The notes: generated by a model not told the origin, from the letters alone. Shown: positions 19,515 through 27,768, counted from the stretch's first letter. The stretch: 64,000 nucleotides of DNA from RUG369 sp050949645 (GCA_050949645.1 JBMNGC010000001.1:2790001-2854000), one strand, 5' to 3'. Numbers and translations are program-made.

Positions 19515-20035
19515 AACACTCGCTGACGATTGGTTGTATCGGGCGCAGCGACGCCGGTGATTTCCGCCTTCGTAACGCCGATAATGCGATCGTCAGCGGC
19601 GCGACGGCCGCGTAAAGCGTCAACGTCAAAGGAAGGAATAGAGACATGCTTGCCGCCCTTGGGACTGACGCTTTCGTCAACCCTGGACTCCTCTTCGAGC
19701 GCAAACTCGACAGGCACCGTCGAATTCATAACGGCCTCGTCGGACTCATCCTGTTGCGCGGGCATGTTCTCCCTCGATTGCGCTTCTTCTGAGGTCTTGA
19801 GGTCGTCCGAAGATTCGCTGGACGCGCCGATCGCATTAAGCGCCTGACCCGCCGCATAATTGGAGCGGTAGTCCGCGTCGGACGCCGAATTCACGTGGAC
19901 GTCTTCCGTCGCGGTCGCCGGCGCCGTGATTCCAAGAAGACCATCCTGAAGCACGTCCTGATTGTAAAGCATGTTCAACCAAAAGGACAGACCGACGAGC
20001 AGAGCTTGAACAAGAAAACCCAGGAATCTAGCCAT
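19511..20035 (-). CDS. small membrane-anchored protein of unknown function
   Basis: 174 residues. The N terminus has one hydrophobic stretch (FLGFLVQALLVGLSFWLN), compatible with a membrane anchor or uncleaved signal. The rest is acidic and Ser/Glu/Asp-rich, probably disordered, with a conserved-looking end (IIGVTKAEITGVAAPD). I recognise no family. Its TGA overlaps the queG start in ATGA, and a terminator follows at once, so it may be transcribed alone most of the time. AAGGAAAG lies about 14 bases before ATG 20035, which is far for a ribosome binding site. Function unknown. Confidence 0.6.
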   Translation of the reverse strand: MARFLGFLVQALLVGLSFWLNMLYNQDVLQDGLLGITAPATATEDVHVNSASDADYRSNYAAGQALNAIGASSESSDDLKTSEEAQSRENMPAQQDESDEAVMNSTVPVEFALEEESRVDESVSPKGGKHVSIPSFDVDALRGRRAADDRIIGVTKAEITGVAAPDTTNRQRVL

Positions 20036-20472
20036 TTTCTCATCTACTCTTTCCTTAATGGAACGCCGTCGCGCGACGCAGGCGACTCGTACGCACGAGC
20101 TCTTTTTCCCGCGTCATGAATACGCTCTAATCGGTATGTCGACCGAATCAAAGAAAAGCTTTACAAAAGAACGCTAGAAATTAGCTGTTTTGTGTAAACG
20201 TCTTTTCTTTTACTGATTATCTATTTTACGCTTGAAACTTGAGAGTCAACAAAAAAACCGCTAATCCCGCGTGTTTATTTATCTTTGATTTAAAAATATG
20301 CATTATTTAACAGTTGAAACGATTGTAACGCCTTTGGTAGCGCTCGAAGAAGCGCGCTTCCTTTCCTGCCGCGCTTATCCGCCAATATGGATGAGAGTGT
20401 GCGAAGTCTGAGTTGCGCGAGCTCAGCTCTGGGGCTCCAAGATGAATGTTGTCAAAATTTCAAAAAAGACGG
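20036..20472. other. AT-rich intergenic region
   Basis: No gene is seen. On the minus strand TTGACT (20249-20244) and TAAAAT (20228-20223), spaced by 15 bases, could be the promoter of the membrane-protein/queG unit. The plus-strand side holds the promoter of tRNA-Gln at its end. Confidence 0.4.
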
Positions 20473-20500
20473 TTGACGTTTTTAAAAAGGCCCATAGAAT
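20473..20500 (+). promoter_or_regulatory. sigma70-like promoter of tRNA-Gln(CTG)
   Basis: TTGACG (20473-20478), 16 bases, TAGAAT (20495-20500), ending 15 bases before the mature tRNA. Confidence 0.75.
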
Positions 20501-20515
20501 ACCGGCATATCCGAT

Positions 20516-20586
20516 TGGGGTATGGTGTAACGGCAACACGGGTGACTCTGACTCACTTGTTCGGGGTTCAAATCCCTGTACCCCAA
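20516..20586 (+). tRNA. tRNA-Gln (anticodon CTG)
   Basis: TGGGGTA and TACCCCA close the acceptor stem, with discriminator A. The D arm is ATGGTGTAACGGCAACAC, the anticodon loop CTCTGAC carries CTG (20548-20550), and the T arm is GGGGTTCAAATCCC. It is 71 nt with no encoded CCA. A TTG-anticodon tRNA-Gln lies at 32807. Confidence 0.94.
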
Positions 20587-20591
20587 CTTCA

Positions 20592-20619
20592 AGCCGAGCG
20601 TTTCCGCTCGGCTTTTTTT
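20592..20619 (+). terminator. intrinsic terminator of tRNA-Gln(CTG)
   Basis: AGCCGAGCG-TTTC-CGCTCGGCT followed by a T run. Confidence 0.92.
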
Positions 20620-20663
20620 ATTCATCTCCTCAGTTTCTGCTTGCCGCTTCTCCGCCATTAATC

Positions 20664-20698
20664 AAAAAAAGCCCCGTGTCTAAAAGAGACGGAGCTAT
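20664..20698 (-). terminator. intrinsic terminator of the 19-codon mini-gene
   Basis: On the minus strand AGCTCCGTCTC pairs with GACACGGGGCT (one mismatch, one G-T pair) and six T residues follow. It starts about 37 bases past the stop of the small ORF. Confidence 0.8.
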
Positions 20699-20734
20699 CG
20701 AATCAAAAGAAAGCTTTCATAAGAGCAACTTTCA

Positions 20735-20794
20735 TCAGGCGGCAGTGTATAAAAGTGTATTTCTCCACCACTGACGACGTTTGGTATTAAACAT
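20735..20794 (-). CDS. 19-residue basic microprotein (or leader peptide)
   Basis: The reading frame MFNTKRRQWWRNTLLYTAA runs from ATG 20794 to TGA. AAAGGAGAG, the strongest kind of ribosome binding site in this window, lies about eight bases upstream. A perfect TATAAT (20864-20859) sits about 65 bases before the ATG, and an intrinsic terminator follows the stop. The preceding minus-strand gene has its own terminator at 21035-21070, so this is a stand-alone transcription unit with nothing else in it. The peptide is basic in the first half (KRR, R) with a tandem Trp and then a short hydrophobic end. The two Trp codons recall trp leader peptides, but no trp gene follows. Function unknown. Confidence 0.5.
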   Translation of the reverse strand: MFNTKRRQWWRNTLLYTAA

Positions 20795-20858
20795 ATGTTG
20801 CTCTCCTTTTGAATTTTAAGACGCGCGTCGGACGTGAATAGGCGCCGGAACGCCGCGT

Positions 20859-20864
20859 ATTATA
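20859..20864 (-). promoter_or_regulatory. -10 element of the mini-gene
   Basis: TATAAT on the minus strand, about 65 bases before the mini-gene ATG. A clear -35 hexamer is not seen at 16-18 bases. Confidence 0.5.
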
Positions 20865-21034
20865 GTAAGGTTGTGTGACGTCGGCGATCTGGGGATGCGG
20901 GGAAGCGCACTGCCGACGCTCACGAATATACCATGCCCCAAGATAGTGACAAGGGGTTAAAGCGTACAATTTGTTTAAAAACTCTTTTCTGTGGAAAATT
21001 TTTCACATTTCCCAACGTCGTGCGAAACAGTGAC
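20865..21034. other. intergenic stretch between the mini-gene and the Gly-rich gene
   Basis: Nothing recognisable apart from the flanking promoter and terminator. From 20795 to 21095 there is no other gene. Confidence 0.4.
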
Positions 21035-21070
21035 AAAAAAAAAGAGCCGCTTCCGATTGGAAACGGCTCT
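21035..21070 (-). terminator. intrinsic terminator of the Gly-rich secreted protein gene
   Basis: On the minus strand AGAGCCGTTTCC-AATC-GGAAGCGGCTCT followed by eight T residues, 25 bases past the stop codon. Confidence 0.93.
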
Positions 21071-21095
21071 AAGTAGATCGATGACTCAACGCTTA

Positions 21096-21695
21096 TCAGA
21101 AGACGTCAAGATGGAAATGGTGCCCTCCATGGTAGCGTCGCGGAAGGGGATAGTAGTTCTGGTAGCCGGGGTGGTACTTCGGAACGCTCATATCAGGAGT
21201 ATCCGAGAAGTTATGAGGATAGTACGCATACGGATAGTAGCGGAAGCGTTCCCAGTCCTGGAGGGATCCGTTCGGATTGGCGTAGGGGGAAGCTTCTGTG
21301 ATCGGCAAGCCGGCGGCGCGTAGTCCGCGACCGCTACCGTCGGCCCCTCTCGGGCCACGCGGGCGCGCAAATCCGCCGCGCGCGCCTATCAAACCGCCGC
21401 GCGGTCCCACTAACCCGCCGTGAGGACCTACAAAGCCGCCGCCGAAACCACCAACGCCGCCGAAACCGCCAACGCCGCTGAAACCATCGACGCCGACGAA
21501 TTCATCGCATTCCATGCAGGGATCGTATGGAATGGCGACGGTAGCGGGCGTAGCGACAGCGGCGGGCTCAGCCACAGCGGCGGGCTCAGCGTCGGTTTTG
21601 GCGTCAGTCGCGCCGACGTCTTGCGCCTGAACGTTCGAGGCGACAAAGCCGCACGCTGCGGCAAGGAATATACCAGCAAAAAGTTTCGTTTTCAT
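21096..21695 (-). CDS. secreted Gly-rich protein of unknown function
   Basis: 199 residues. It has a clear Sec signal peptide (MKTKLFAGIFLAAACGFVA, cut probably after NVQAQ). An Ala/Pro/Glu segment follows, then a short Cys motif DPCMECDE. Next come Gly-rich repeats, first of VGGFGG type, then of GP(H/R)GGL type. A Tyr/His/Pro-rich C-terminal domain (YYPYAYYPHN...HGGHHFHLDVF) ends the protein. ATG 21695 is chosen because it starts the signal peptide and has GGAGAA six bases upstream; the open frame extends 35 codons further without such support. The repeats suggest an extended, surface-exposed protein. No family is recognised. Confidence 0.7.
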   Translation of the reverse strand: MKTKLFAGIFLAAACGFVASNVQAQDVGATDAKTDAEPAAVAEPAAVATPATVAIPYDPCMECDEFVGVDGFSGVGGFGGVGGFGGGFVGPHGGLVGPRGGLIGARGGFARPRGPRGADGSGRGLRAAGLPITEASPYANPNGSLQDWERFRYYPYAYYPHNFSDTPDMSVPKYHPGYQNYYPLPRRYHGGHHFHLDVF

Positions 21696-22108
21696 CAGGA
21701 ATTCTCCAAAAGTAAGTTCGCCGCTCCTTAAGACGTCGCATCGATAAAACTGTCGTCTTCCGCAGACGCGCGGCGAAGCTGTCGTTTCAATCGAACGCAT
21801 TTCTAGTTTCTATAAGATCGCCCGCGCGAAATCTCGTCACGAGACTACGGTCCGGGGGTCTGATTTTTCCTTCTGGGCAAAATACGGTTGGAAGGAAGAA
21901 TTTCTCATCTTCCAACATTTACCCATTCTAACATGTTCTGTCGACCATGTGGCGCAAAAGTTGACAAAATTTCATCAAGTATCGTCATAAAAAGGATGAT
22001 TGCTTCCAAAAAACGGAAAAGACGTTAGAATACAACCGTCGGCGTCTCTTGCGGCGGCGCGCTCTTTTTTTGGCGTTTCCGATCATTCTAGCTTACTGAG
22101 GTTCCTTC
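21696..22108. other. divergent intergenic region
   Basis: This lies between the divergent Gly-rich gene and queD. TTGACA at 21961-21966 with a poor -10 (TCATAA, 21985-21990) is a possible queD promoter. A TAGAAT at about 22026 has no matched -35. No gene or known RNA is seen. Confidence 0.4.
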
Positions 22109-22540
22109 ATGTTTTCGGTCGCGCGAGATTTTAGCTTTTCTTACGGACATCGGCTATATCGCTACGACGGAAAGTGTCGGCGTCTCCACGGGCACAACGC
22201 GCTCGTTCGAATAGAAGTTCTCGGCGAAGATTCACTTAACGACCAGGGGATGACTCTCGATTTCGCAAGTATCAAGGAAACGATTGGGCGTTGGATTGAC
22301 AACGAGCTTGACCATCGTGTCTTCCTGGCGAAAGACGATCCCCTTGCCGACGTTCTTGTCGGCGCTGGGGAGGATCCGCTTCTCTTCGATGATAATCCCA
22401 CGGCCGAGCTCCTCGCCAAAGTCATTTTCGAACGCGCAGAAACGCTCGGGTTACGCGTCGCGCGCGTTGATTTCTGGGAAACTCAAAATTGCCGCGCCAC
22501 ATACGCGCCGCCGCGCGCGCCCGCCGACGACGAATCGTAA
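22109..22540 (+). CDS. queD: 6-pyruvoyl-tetrahydropterin synthase / 6-carboxytetrahydropterin synthase family protein
   Basis: This is a T-fold enzyme of 143 residues that converts 7,8-dihydroneopterin triphosphate to 6-carboxy-tetrahydropterin, the second step of queuosine/7-deazaguanine synthesis. The zinc ligands are visible as His14 (FSYGHRL) and His27/His29 (LHGHN). Cys23 is the likely catalytic Cys, just before them. LDHR and NPTAELLAKVIFE are further family marks. The protein is slightly longer than typical QueD because of an insert around LVGAGEDPLLFDD. queG lies 3 kb away on the other strand. PTPS-type pterin enzymes are alternatives, but Cys23 followed by RRLHGHN fits QueD. It is followed closely by the DUF1667 gene, perhaps as an operon. 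Confidence 0.85.
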   Translation: MFSVARDFSFSYGHRLYRYDGKCRRLHGHNALVRIEVLGEDSLNDQGMTLDFASIKETIGRWIDNELDHRVFLAKDDPLADVLVGAGEDPLLFDDNPTAELLAKVIFERAETLGLRVARVDFWETQNCRATYAPPRAPADDES

Positions 22541-22586
22541 GCGATCGGAAACGTCCGGCGCGTCGTCTGCGCCGAAAGGTAAAAGA

Positions 22587-22946
22587 ATGAGTATCATCAA
22601 AATGACGTGCGTTGTCTGTCCTCGAGGGTGCGCGCTCGAGGTTGACCCCGAGGCGGGAACCGTCGTGGGGAATCAGTGCAAGCGCGGATTCGAGCATGGA
22701 ATTGCCGAGGCGACGAATCCTGTTCGCACGCTGACCTCGACAGTTCGCGTTGTCGACGAAAAAGGCGAGACGCTGCAAATGGAGCCCGTCAGAACCGCCA
22801 AACCGATTCCTAAGCGTCTGCTTTTTGACGCTATGCGACGCATCGACGCGCTCCGCATAACAAAGCCCGTCCGACGCGGCGACGTCCTGATTGCGAATTT
22901 ACTCGACACGGGCGTCGACCTTATCGCGACGAAGGACCTGGACTGA
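22587..22946 (+). CDS. DUF1667 family cysteine-rich protein
   Basis: 119 residues. The N terminus has four cysteines in the pattern CVVCPRGCALEVD...GNQCKRG, as in DUF1667 proteins, which usually accompany FAD oxidoreductases of the glycerol-3-phosphate dehydrogenase cluster and probably bind an iron-sulfur cluster. The middle reads NPVRTLTSTVRV and VRTAKPIPKRL, also typical. ATG 22587 has AAAGG seven bases upstream. No flavoprotein partner is nearby: the neighbours are queD 46 bases upstream and apgM 64 bases downstream. Its partner is therefore unknown here. Confidence 0.8.
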   Translation: MSIIKMTCVVCPRGCALEVDPEAGTVVGNQCKRGFEHGIAEATNPVRTLTSTVRVVDEKGETLQMEPVRTAKPIPKRLLFDAMRRIDALRITKPVRRGDVLIANLLDTGVDLIATKDLD

Positions 22947-23010
22947 CAATTGACCGGTTGCCGGAACGCCTCGACGTTCCGACGCTCTTTAAAGAAGGAT
23001 CTGAAAGAAT

Positions 23011-24267
23011 ATGAAGGGCAGCAAACGCGCCGTCGTTATTCCCGACGGATTTGCCGATCTTCCAATCGGCGCTTTGGGCGGCCGCACGCCGATGCAGGCC
23101 GCCGCCACGAAAAACCTTGACTTTTGGGCGCCGCGCGCAGCGCAGGGACGTTCCTTCAACGTTCCGTCGCAGCTGTCGCCCGGCTCCGACGTCGCGACGC
23201 TCTCGCTCCTCGGATACGACCCGCTGATAGGGTATACGGGTCGCGCGCCGATCGAGGCCGCCGCGCAGGGAATCGAACTTGGACCCGAGGACTGGGCGTT
23301 CCGCTGCAATCTCGTTTGCCTTGAAAACGACGTCATGAAGGATTTTACCGCCGGTCATATTTCGACGGAAGACGCGACGGCGATCCTTGACGAAATTCAG
23401 CGAGAGGTCGCGCCGCGATGGAACGAAATCGCGCCAAATCTTGGCGGAACCGTCGAATTCAAGCCCGGCGTGAGTTATCGCAATCTTGCGATCTTCCGAC
23501 CGGAACGCGGCAGACCGTTCCCCTTTGACAAGACGACCAAAACGGTTCCGCCCCACGATTATTCCGACCGGTCCATTGCGGAGGTCTACCCGCGCGGCGC
23601 CGGCGCCGCCGAAGTTCGCGCGCTTATGGCGCAGTGCGCTGAGTTCCTTAGGACCAGCGAGACGAACGCCGCGCGCGTCGCGAGAGGCGAGCTGCCCGCG
23701 ACCGATTGCTGGCTCTGGGGCCAGGGCGGTTCGCTGACCCTTGCGCCCTTTGCGGAAAAGTTCCACTGGGGCGCCGGCGCGATGATCACCGCCGTCGACC
23801 TGCTCCGAGGCATTGCCAGAAATATTGGCTGGGACGTCATTGACGTACCCGGCGCGACCGGCTACGTCGACACGAATTACGCGGCGAAGGGCGAATACGC
23901 CGCCGCCGCGCTCGACGATTACGATATCGTCGTCGTCCACGTCGAAGCGCCCGACGAAATGGGGCATGAGGGCGACTATGACAGGAAGCGTTATTCGCTG
24001 GAACAGATCGACGCGCAGACGCTCCCTCCGATCCTCGACAAACTTCAATCGTACGACGATTGGCGACTCCTGATCTCGCCTGATCATCCGACGCCCGTCT
24101 CCACGAAGACGCATTCTCGCGAGTTCGTGCCTTGGGCGATCGTCGGGTCCGACGTGAAAGGCGACGGATTCCCGACCTACGACGAAGGTACGGGCGAACA
24201 GGCTAAGCGATTTTACCCTCAGGGTCATAACCTGATGAATCTATTTTTACGAGGCGACCTTCAATGA
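23011..24267 (+). CDS. apgM: 2,3-bisphosphoglycerate-independent phosphoglycerate mutase, archaeal type
   Basis: The 418-residue enzyme belongs to the alkaline-phosphatase superfamily and interconverts 3- and 2-phosphoglycerate with two metal ions. The first metal Asp is in VVIPDGFADLP. The catalytic Ser is in SPGSDVATLSLLGYDP. The C-terminal metal ligands lie in VVHVEAPDEMGHEGD and LLISPDHPTPVSTKTH. GCGRAP-like YTGRAPIEAAAQGI and CWLWGQG are family marks. Members of this group have also been annotated as a proposed homoserine kinase, so the substrate is not certain. Its stop overlaps the start of the DUF1080 gene (ATGA), so the two are translated from one mRNA. Confidence 0.88.
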   Translation: MKGSKRAVVIPDGFADLPIGALGGRTPMQAAATKNLDFWAPRAAQGRSFNVPSQLSPGSDVATLSLLGYDPLIGYTGRAPIEAAAQGIELGPEDWAFRCNLVCLENDVMKDFTAGHISTEDATAILDEIQREVAPRWNEIAPNLGGTVEFKPGVSYRNLAIFRPERGRPFPFDKTTKTVPPHDYSDRSIAEVYPRGAGAAEVRALMAQCAEFLRTSETNAARVARGELPATDCWLWGQGGSLTLAPFAEKFHWGAGAMITAVDLLRGIARNIGWDVIDVPGATGYVDTNYAAKGEYAAAALDDYDIVVVHVEAPDEMGHEGDYDRKRYSLEQIDAQTLPPILDKLQSYDDWRLLISPDHPTPVSTKTHSREFVPWAIVGSDVKGDGFPTYDEGTGEQAKRFYPQGHNLMNLFLRGDLQ

Positions 24268-25037
24268 AACGAATTTCGATCATGCTTTTCGCGCTTCTCG
24301 CGCTTCTCGTTTACTCTCCGACGCAACCGGCTTTGGCCGCGGATCAGAAATCGGACAAGCCCGAGTACGACGCGATCGCAGAATCGCAGAAAGACGACGA
24401 CAAGTACGAATGGACCCCGTTGTTCGACGGCAAAACGCTGACGAATTGGATCGATCTTAAAGACGGCGGCGATGAAGCGGTCGAGGTGGTGGATGGAGTC
24501 CTGAGACTCGGCATGGGACCGACGACGACCACGATCCGTTTCGACGTCGACAATTCCGAGATCGAGCTGCCGACGGAAAACTATGAAATCGAGTACGTCG
24601 CTCAGCGCAGCGCCGGTACGGACTTCTTTGCCGCCGCGACCTTTCCCGTCGGCGAGAGCTTCGTGACGTTCATTAACGGCGGGTGGGGCGGTTACGTCGT
24701 GGGACTCTCGAATATCGACGATATGGACGCGTCGGAAAACTCGACCTCGTCCTTCTTTAACTTCAAGACGCAAGTATGGTACCGGTTCCGCGTTCAGGTC
24801 TCTGCGAAGACGGTGCGCGTCTGGGTCAACGACGAAGCGATTATCGACTATCCCATCGTCGGGCACAAGGTGAACACGCGCTTTGAAGTTGAAAAGAGCC
24901 AGCCGCTGGGATTCACGAGCTGGGTGAGTACCGGCCTTATCAAGACGCTCCGCATGCGAACGCTTTCGGAAGAAGAAGTTAAAGAGATGGACGCTCGCGC
25001 CGAAGAGAACGCTAAATATTTCAATTTCTCGCTCTGA
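24264..25037 (+). CDS. secreted DUF1080 (3-keto-disaccharide hydrolase-like) protein
   Basis: 257 residues. A signal peptide (MKRISIMLFALLALLVYSP..ALA) is followed by the DUF1080 opening WTPLFDGKTLTNWIDLKDGG and a concanavalin-like beta sandwich to about residue 235. DUF1080 domains are abundant in planctomycetes; some act on 3-keto-glycosides, others only bind sugars. FINGGWGGYVVGLSNID and WYRFRVQVSAKTVRVWVND are family-like strands. The C-terminal tail is a charged helix. The ATG overlaps the apgM stop, giving coupled expression of a cytoplasmic and a secreted protein, an odd pair with no evident functional link. Confidence 0.78.
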   Translation: MKRISIMLFALLALLVYSPTQPALAADQKSDKPEYDAIAESQKDDDKYEWTPLFDGKTLTNWIDLKDGGDEAVEVVDGVLRLGMGPTTTTIRFDVDNSEIELPTENYEIEYVAQRSAGTDFFAAATFPVGESFVTFINGGWGGYVVGLSNIDDMDASENSTSSFFNFKTQVWYRFRVQVSAKTVRVWVNDEAIIDYPIVGHKVNTRFEVEKSQPLGFTSWVSTGLIKTLRMRTLSEEEVKEMDARAEENAKYFNFSL

Positions 25038-25064
25038 CGCGTTGATATAACCTTATAAAATGAG

Positions 25065-25100
25065 GACGTCCGATCTGCCAAAAGCGGAACGGACGTTTTT
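25065..25100 (+). terminator. intrinsic terminator of the apgM-DUF1080 operon
   Basis: ACGTCCG and CGGACGT form a stem around a 17-base loop, followed by five T residues. Confidence 0.8.
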
Positions 25101-25129
25101 ATCTGGCGTTCGGAGCGCGATGCGGACGC

Positions 25130-25558
25130 TCATGCGTCTTCGCCGAAGAAGTTGGCAATTTCAGCGGCGGCCGACTCGGGCGAGTCGGAGGCGTGAACGA
25201 GGTTTTCCGTCTTGTCGAGTCCGAAATCGCCGCGAATCGTGCCCGGCGCGGCGATCCTCGAGTCGGTCGGACCGAGGAGATTGCGAACGACGGCGATCGC
25301 GTCGTAACCTTCCCATATCGACGCGAGGACCGGCCCACGCGTGACGTAGGCCTCGAGCTTCGGATAGAACGGCTTATCGGTCAGCGCCGCGTAATGGACG
25401 GCGGCGAGCTCTTTTGAAACATTGCGCCGTTCGATTTTTACGAGCGTAAGATTCTTGCGTTCCAACCGCGAGATAATTTCGCCGACGAGACGACGCTCGA
25501 GGGCGTCGGGCTTGAGCATGACAAAGGTCCGTTGAATCGTGTCGACTGCTGACGACAT
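25130..25558 (-). CDS. ndk: nucleoside diphosphate kinase
   Basis: The 142-residue cytoplasmic enzyme transfers the gamma phosphate of ATP to other NDPs through a phospho-His. RTFVMLKPDALERRLVGEII opens the fold. The active-site motif NLVHASDSPESAAAEI places the catalytic His at residue 122. RNLLGPTDSRIAAPGTIRGD carries the nucleotide-binding residues. Length and order match the bacterial family, with no insertions. It is convergent with the DUF1080 gene and divergent from the foldase gene. Confidence 0.96.
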   Translation of the reverse strand: MSSAVDTIQRTFVMLKPDALERRLVGEIISRLERKNLTLVKIERRNVSKELAAVHYAALTDKPFYPKLEAYVTRGPVLASIWEGYDAIAVVRNLLGPTDSRIAAPGTIRGDFGLDKTENLVHASDSPESAAAEIANFFGEDA

Positions 25559-25702
25559 ATTGACAATCTCCTCTTGAAAATAAACGAAGGTTCGCGAAGC
25601 GCGCTCATGACGGCGATATGACGTTTTCTCCGCCGGTCGAGCCTTGGCTTTTTGACGCCGTTTTGAACGGAAACAACGGCGTCATCGCGCGGTAAACCTC
25701 TC

Positions 25703-25732
25703 TTGACGCGTTACATCTTTTTTTGCTATAGT
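25703..25732 (+). promoter_or_regulatory. promoter of the foldase gene
   Basis: TTGACG (25703-25708), 18 bases, TATAGT (25727-25732) with a TG two bases before it (extended -10). It implies a leader of about 120 nt. Confidence 0.7.
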
Positions 25733-25857
25733 CCCGCGACGGACGACGTCTCGCTCGAAACGACGTCCTCCAGTATACAGGTCGGAACCGATCGGTCGAG
25801 CGTCTGGGGCGTTCGACGTTTGGATTTTATGGATAAATTTACGAATGGAATCGGAAA

Positions 25858-27768
25858 ATGAACGGACTGAGTAAGTTTTGGACGAGTTTCGTAACCGCGT
25901 CGTTAGCGGTTGGAATCTGCGTTTCCGGCGCCGACGCCGTGAATGGACAATCGTCGGTGCGCGCGGCCGCGAGTCGCGTGACGGAGAATGTCGCCGAGGG
26001 TAATCCCATCCGACAGGACGCGAAGCGGCGTTATCCGGAGATCGTCGCGGAGGTCAATGGCGAAAAGATCACGCTCGTTCAATTGAAGGCGGAATCTCTC
26101 AAGGCGCACGGCCAGGACGTGCTCTCAAGGATCCTTAACCGCGCGCTCGTGCTGGCGGAATGCAGACGCCAGGGAATCGCGATCACGCGAACCGACGTCG
26201 ACGCGGAGATCGAACGACTCGCGAAGTCCTTCCGTCTTACCCGAACTCAGTATCTTGAAGTCGTTGAAAAAGACTCGTCAATGGACTATCAAGAATACGC
26301 GGAAGAGGTTGTTTGGCCGCGCCTCGCGCTTCAGGCGCTCGTCGCGGATAAGATCAAGCTCACCGAGGAAGAGCTCGAGGCGGCGTATCTCAGGTCTTAC
26401 GGCCCCTCCGTTGGACTCCAGATGATCGTCTGCGCGACGCAAGAGAAGGCGGAAGAGCTTCGCAGTCGTATCGTCGACGGGGGCGAGGATTTCGGAAACG
26501 TCGCCAAGGACGAGTCGCTCGACGCGTTGACCGCTTCCAATAAGGGTCGCATGCAGCCGATTTTCCATGGAACGCTTGAAGACAAGCAGATGGAAGATCT
26601 CCTGTTCGCGCTTAAGGAAGGGGAAGTGTCCCAGGTGATCGGACCCTACGGACCGCAGGATCAGTTTGTGTTTTTCCACTGCGAAAATCAGTACGATTCC
26701 GTCGTTTCTGAAGATCAGATCGCGCTCATTAAAGATCGTATCCAGGTTCAGGCGAGCGCCGCGAAGCTCAAGAGCGCTGCGAACGATCTCTTCGCGAGAC
26801 TTGGACGCGAAGCGAACGTCGTCAACGTCCTTGCCGACCCCGAGCTGAGCAAACAGTACCCTAACGTCGCCGCAACGATCGACGGTCAGCCGATCTACCT
26901 CGACGCCGTCGTTGAAATGTGCCTGAAGCTCTACGCGGAGCAGGATTTGGGGACAATGATCTCCATCGCGCTCATCCGTCAGGAATGTAAGAAGGTTGGA
27001 ATCGAGGTGACGCCTCAGGACGTCGCGACGGACGTCTGGATTCACGCCGCCGAAACGACCGCGCCGCTCGCCGACGGCTCCCCCAATATCGAAGCGTACT
27101 TGCGGGACGAACTAGAGAAGTATAACTGCACTGAAGAGTATTATCGTAATGCGATCGTTTGGCCGGGCGTGGCGCTCCGCAAGCTCTCGGAAGGAATGGT
27201 CAAAGTTACCGACGAGGATATTCAGAAGAGTTTTGAAGCGAATTTTGGCGAAAGCGTGCAGTGCCTCGGCATTGTCCTGAACGACGAGCGTCGCGCGCGC
27301 GAAGTGTGGCAGAAAGCGCGATCCTTGCCGAGAGCTCAAAATCGACCTCTCGAGGAGGTCTTTGCCGACCTTGCCGCCGAATATTCTGTTGAGCCCGATG
27401 GAAAACAGATGCGCGGTCGAATCGCTCCGATCGTTCGCCACGGCGGATACCCGGCGCTCGAAGAGGAAGCGTTCTCCCTCCAGGCGGGCGAGCTTTCCCA
27501 GGTGATTCAGATCGACCCCTCGACCTTCGTCATCCTCTACTGCCAGGAAATTATTCCCGCCAGAGAGGTCACCCTTGACGACGTTCGCGACCAGATCGTC
27601 TCCAATATCCGGAAGATGCGGGAAGTGATCGCCGCCGGCGAGTTCTACGCGAACACCGTTAAAAAAGCCTCGATCGTCGACAATATTACCGGACAGGTCG
27701 TCACGCCGCGGCAGAACCGTCCAGAAGAACTCATGGCGAATCCCACGCTCGACACGACGCGTCGCTGA
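25858..27768 (+). CDS. tandem SurA-like periplasmic foldase (peptidyl-prolyl isomerase family)
   Basis: 636 residues with an N-terminal signal peptide (WTSFVTASLAVGICVSGADA). Two copies of the same module follow. Copy one (about 60-310): SurA-like helical region starting VAEVNGEKITLVQLKAESL, then a parvulin-like segment GRMQPIFHG...FALKEGEVSQVIGP. Copy two (about 335-600): VAATIDGQPIYLDAVVEMCL, then GRIAPIVRHGG...FSLQAGELSQVIQI. Parvulin domains isomerise X-Pro bonds; SurA chaperones outer-membrane proteins. Here the parvulin segments are divergent, with the second clearer than the first, so chaperoning rather than catalysis may be the role. The tail ends in a basic, Pro/Arg-rich stretch. It fits the many envelope proteins of the window. 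A promoter and a terminator flank it as a single-gene unit. Confidence 0.82.
   Translation: MNGLSKFWTSFVTASLAVGICVSGADAVNGQSSVRAAASRVTENVAEGNPIRQDAKRRYPEIVAEVNGEKITLVQLKAESLKAHGQDVLSRILNRALVLAECRRQGIAITRTDVDAEIERLAKSFRLTRTQYLEVVEKDSSMDYQEYAEEVVWPRLALQALVADKIKLTEEELEAAYLRSYGPSVGLQMIVCATQEKAEELRSRIVDGGEDFGNVAKDESLDALTASNKGRMQPIFHGTLEDKQMEDLLFALKEGEVSQVIGPYGPQDQFVFFHCENQYDSVVSEDQIALIKDRIQVQASAAKLKSAANDLFARLGREANVVNVLADPELSKQYPNVAATIDGQPIYLDAVVEMCLKLYAEQDLGTMISIALIRQECKKVGIEVTPQDVATDVWIHAAETTAPLADGSPNIEAYLRDELEKYNCTEEYYRNAIVWPGVALRKLSEGMVKVTDEDIQKSFEANFGESVQCLGIVLNDERRAREVWQKARSLPRAQNRPLEEVFADLAAEYSVEPDGKQMRGRIAPIVRHGGYPALEEEAFSLQAGELSQVIQIDPSTFVILYCQEIIPAREVTLDDVRDQIVSNIRKMREVIAAGEFYANTVKKASIVDNITGQVVTPRQNRPEELMANPTLDTTRR

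Noticed and set aside
20735..20794. The 19-codon frame as a trp-type leader peptide
   Set aside because: It has tandem Trp codons and a downstream terminator, but no tryptophan gene follows on that strand; the next genes are a membrane protein and queG over 600 bases away.
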